From positions 37,593,994-37,657,993 of the forward strand of contig NC_092322.1 in NCBI RefSeq assembly GCF_036785885.1: a stretch of 64,000 nt of DNA, in the 5' to 3' direction. Each line of letters opens with the position of its first letter. The first letter of the stretch is position 1. Both the position numbers and the translations under genes were made by a program. Under the pieces are notes generated by a model. It was not told the origin of the DNA. It made no database searches and worked only from the letters and a program-made list of their open reading frames with translations. This document shows positions 60,417 to 64,000 of the stretch, piece after piece. This DNA is from Coffea arabica. Taxonomy: Eukaryota; Streptophyta; Magnoliopsida; Gentianales; Rubiaceae.

Positions 60417-60422
60417 TATATA
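60417..60422 (+). promoter_or_regulatory. TATA box of the oxidoreductase gene
   Basis: TATATA about 65 bases before the ATG at 60485. A W-box core TTGAC lies just upstream near 60386. Confidence 0.55.
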
Positions 60423-60475
60423 CCTTGACTCTATTGGCATCCCATACATAACCTAGAAAGAAGAAATAGTAGTAG

Positions 60476-61961
<1,486 letters not shown>

Positions 61962-62313
61962 TTATGAATCGAATCATTGCCCTTTCCAATCCCTGGACGC
62001 ATCACAGCCTTTTATTGAGAATAAATGCGATTGCTTATAATAATAAATGCAACTGCTAGTTCTGTTTAGTACGTGAAGAGTTTGCTAGTCCTATTTCTTT
62101 TTATAATTCAGTAACAAAAACGCCAAAACTTCTTTTTATAATTCTTTGTCTGTAACTTTTGACTGCCTGAAATGGCATTTATCCATTTAAAGTATGCCAC
62201 GTATCCATACGTGGCTCCCAAACTTTTTTTTTTATTCTTCTTTTTGTTATCCATCCAAACAAAGGAGTAAAATACACTTTATCTCGTGGTTTAGCAATTT
62301 TTTACGTAACTCT

Positions 62314-63708
62314 TGATAGGTTGTAATTTTATCATTTATTTTATAACTAATTTCCCCTATTACTTAACCCAATGTGAATTAATTATTAGATTCTACTCAC
62401 TTTTCGTAATTTGCATTTATTTCAGGGAATAGAATAAAAATGTCACAATCATGGCCAATTTGACGGTCATCGGGAAAGAGTTCAAATAGCAGGCAATCAA
62501 GGGCATTCTTGGAACAAGGAGATGCATGACCTTTTTGGTAATTTTGACCGAAGACAGCAACTAGAAAAAGGGAAAAGAAAGGAAACCTCAGAGTCTTCTT
62601 TTTCTCTCGTGCGGCGGACGCCGCACAGGAGGAGTAGCAATTAGAATAGGAATTAAGATTGCAGGAGGAGAGCACTATCCTCTGGTCTTCTTTAGTTTTT
62701 TCGTCTTGTAGTATAGCTTGGAGCTTTGACTTTTCTTTTGGTTGGTAGTAGTTCCTTTCCCCTGCGTATGTCAGGAAGAATTAGTAACAAGCAATCACCT
62801 TTTGTAGCCTCGTTTTTCCTTTCCTGAAGCGAATTGGACTTTCCCAAGACGCAGACCATGGCCGCGACTCTTGTTTTTATTTCCTGTGGATTTTGTTCAT
62901 TAACTATGAACTAAATTTCTTTTTCTAGTCAAGGAGCAACGGATGCTTTGGGTCGTCTAAAATTGTGAGATCGATTTAATTTAATCTTTTTCTTTTATTT
63001 ATTGGTATTCGCATATTCCTTAATTGCTATGCTTATGGTTATTTAATTCATTGATTGTCTAGGATCCAGATAATTAGTTGATTGGGTAATCTATTGTCAA
63101 TTAGGGCATTAAATCCGTAATTGTTTAATTACTCTAAAATAGTGACAACTGGCATGATTAGGTTTGTGTCAGGGGAATACGCGGGCTAATCTAAAATAAC
63201 CCTGGTAGTGCGTTATTTGATTAGAATAGGGCTCCTCTAATACGTAAGGCAATTGGAAAATTAAATTCTATGGGCGTACCTAGGATTATTTCTCAATTAG
63301 AGCAGTGATTAACGGGCGTACCTTAATCATCGACACAGTAAGGAGGGGTTGACTGTCTTCGCTTGTTTGGCAGTTATAACCTATTTATTGATAAATAATT
63401 GGAATTGCCTTTGCTTATCGATGATCAATTAGGTGAACCATTGCTGAAGTTATTCCTTGGCTAGATTCTTTGATTTTAGTAAATTGTTATTTAATTTCTA
63501 GTTGGCTATTTTATTTTTATTATTTTACTTTTAGTTGGATTGCTTAAATTGTCACCCCTGAGATAAAAACACCCCCTTTGTCACTGTGAATTTGAAAAGG
63601 AACAATTGCTCCCAGTTCCTGTGGATTCGACCCTGCTTACCACTATCTACAGAAATTACTTTTAGTTTGAGCAGGTTTTATTATTGCACAGGCTTCGACA
63701 ACCTGTCA
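62314..63708 (+). repeat. 5' LTR of element C
   Basis: 1395 bp from TGATAGGTTG to ACCTGTCA. The start was set by alignment with the LTR start of A (TGATAGGGTATAATTT) because the partner LTR is not visible. Confidence 0.75.
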
Positions 63709-63714
63709 ATTTTT

Positions 63715-63732
63715 TGGCGCCGTTGCCGGGGA
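63715..63732 (+). promoter_or_regulatory. primer binding site of element C (tRNA-Asp type)
   Basis: TGGCGCCGTTGCCGGGGA, six bases after the LTR, identical to that of element B. Confidence 0.9.
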
Positions 63733-63807
63733 CTGGTGTCAGATTAATTTGTTTCTTTTTGAGTTCACCTTGTTTTCATTTTTAATTTATTTTTCTTTTA
63801 TTTTTTT

Positions 63808-64000
63808 ATGGCTTCTAACAGTTCGTATTTTGGTGAGATACTGGATTTTGTTTCCGGGAAAGTCGATGTGACTAGTTTCTTCGCCAAGTCTGCATATGCA
63901 GAGGCAGTAGACTCTATTAGAAAAAGAATGGCTACTGCAACCTGTAAAATTTGTTATGCCAGGGATCATTCAACCAGTATGTGCCCCGAATATCAAGATA
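63808..64000 (+). CDS. gag-like frame of element C, partial, zinc knuckle close to the N-terminus
   Basis: ATG at 63808 opens MASNSSYFGEILDFVSGKVD and reaches a CCHC knuckle CKICYARDHSTSMCP by about residue 46, still open at the window edge. In A and B the corresponding knuckle (CGVCTAVGHPTEMCP) comes only after about 300 residues including the Retrotrans_gag core. C therefore either lacks the core or has a different protein plan. Zinc knuckles bind element RNA for packaging. Identification of the knuckle is from spacing CX2CX4HX4C. Confidence 0.65.
   Translation, partial: MASNSSYFGEILDFVSGKVDVTSFFAKSAYAEAVDSIRKRMATATCKICYARDHSTSMCPEYQD

Larger units (their letters stand above)
62314..64000 (+). 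mobile_element. Athila-group LTR retrotransposon, element C (plus strand, runs off the window)
   Basis: A 5' LTR (62314-63708), a primer site and the start of a gag-like frame are visible. The LTR shares blocks with the LTRs of A and B read in reverse: TGATAGG start, TTAATTATTAGATTCTACTCA, GGGCGTACCTAGGATTATTT and TGTGGATTCGACCCTG, ending CCTGTCA. It inserted about 350 bp after the oxidoreductase stop, in the same orientation. The 3' half is outside the window. Confidence 0.85.

Noticed and set aside
63715-63732. tRNA-like sequence
   Set aside because: Only the 18-base primer site matching a tRNA 3' end; no tRNA gene.

Overview
The window is nuclear DNA of a flowering plant, almost certainly a eudicot. 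It is AT-rich, with short exons in long introns, tRNA-derived SINEs, a plant L1-type LINE, MULE and hAT-like MITEs and several Athila-lineage Ty3/gypsy elements. The species is not fixed by the sequence. An asterid such as coffee is only a guess.

Host genes are few. At 435-4650 (+) are the last seven exons of BSH, the SNF5-type SWI/SNF remodelling subunit, whose 5' exons lie outside the window. At 7123-8165 (-) is a broken wall-associated receptor kinase. At 49634-50172 (+) is a small two-exon gene for a cystatin-like protein. At 60485-61961 (+) is a complete four-exon gene for a zinc-independent medium-chain oxidoreductase of the alkenal/enone (2-methylene-furan-3-one) reductase type.

The remainder is mostly layered mobile DNA. 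8.2-12.6 kb holds a TIR element, a SINE, a probable mitochondrial insert and repeat remnants. 13518-24589 is Athila-type element A (minus strand, 1505-bp LTRs, TGATA target duplication), heavily mutated. A plus-strand LINE at about 29.39-44.6 kb is split inside its reverse transcriptase by Athila-type element B (30835-42468, minus strand, 1556-bp LTRs, CCCAC duplication). B is young: its LTRs differ at about fifteen sites by eye, and its gag-pol frame is interrupted by only two TGG-to-TAG stops plus a 51-nt in-frame deletion. A diverged solo LTR of the same group lies at 46530-47833. A fourth member, C, runs off the right edge on the plus strand (LTR 62314-63708, PBS, start of a short gag-like frame). 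50.5-53.6 kb is a three-level nest with a 791-bp foldback MULE MITE (perfect 9-bp duplication) at its core.

The most interesting signal is in the noncoding 3' parts of A and B. Each carries two copies of a module made of a hairpin with a four-base loop followed by a polypurine tract. One copy abuts the 3' LTR and the other lies about 1 kb inside. Stem bases change in a compensatory way between copies and between elements. The same noncoding regions carry a paired repeat of about 45 bp and a duplicated GC-rich motif. No CRISPR array, rRNA gene or intact tRNA gene was seen.
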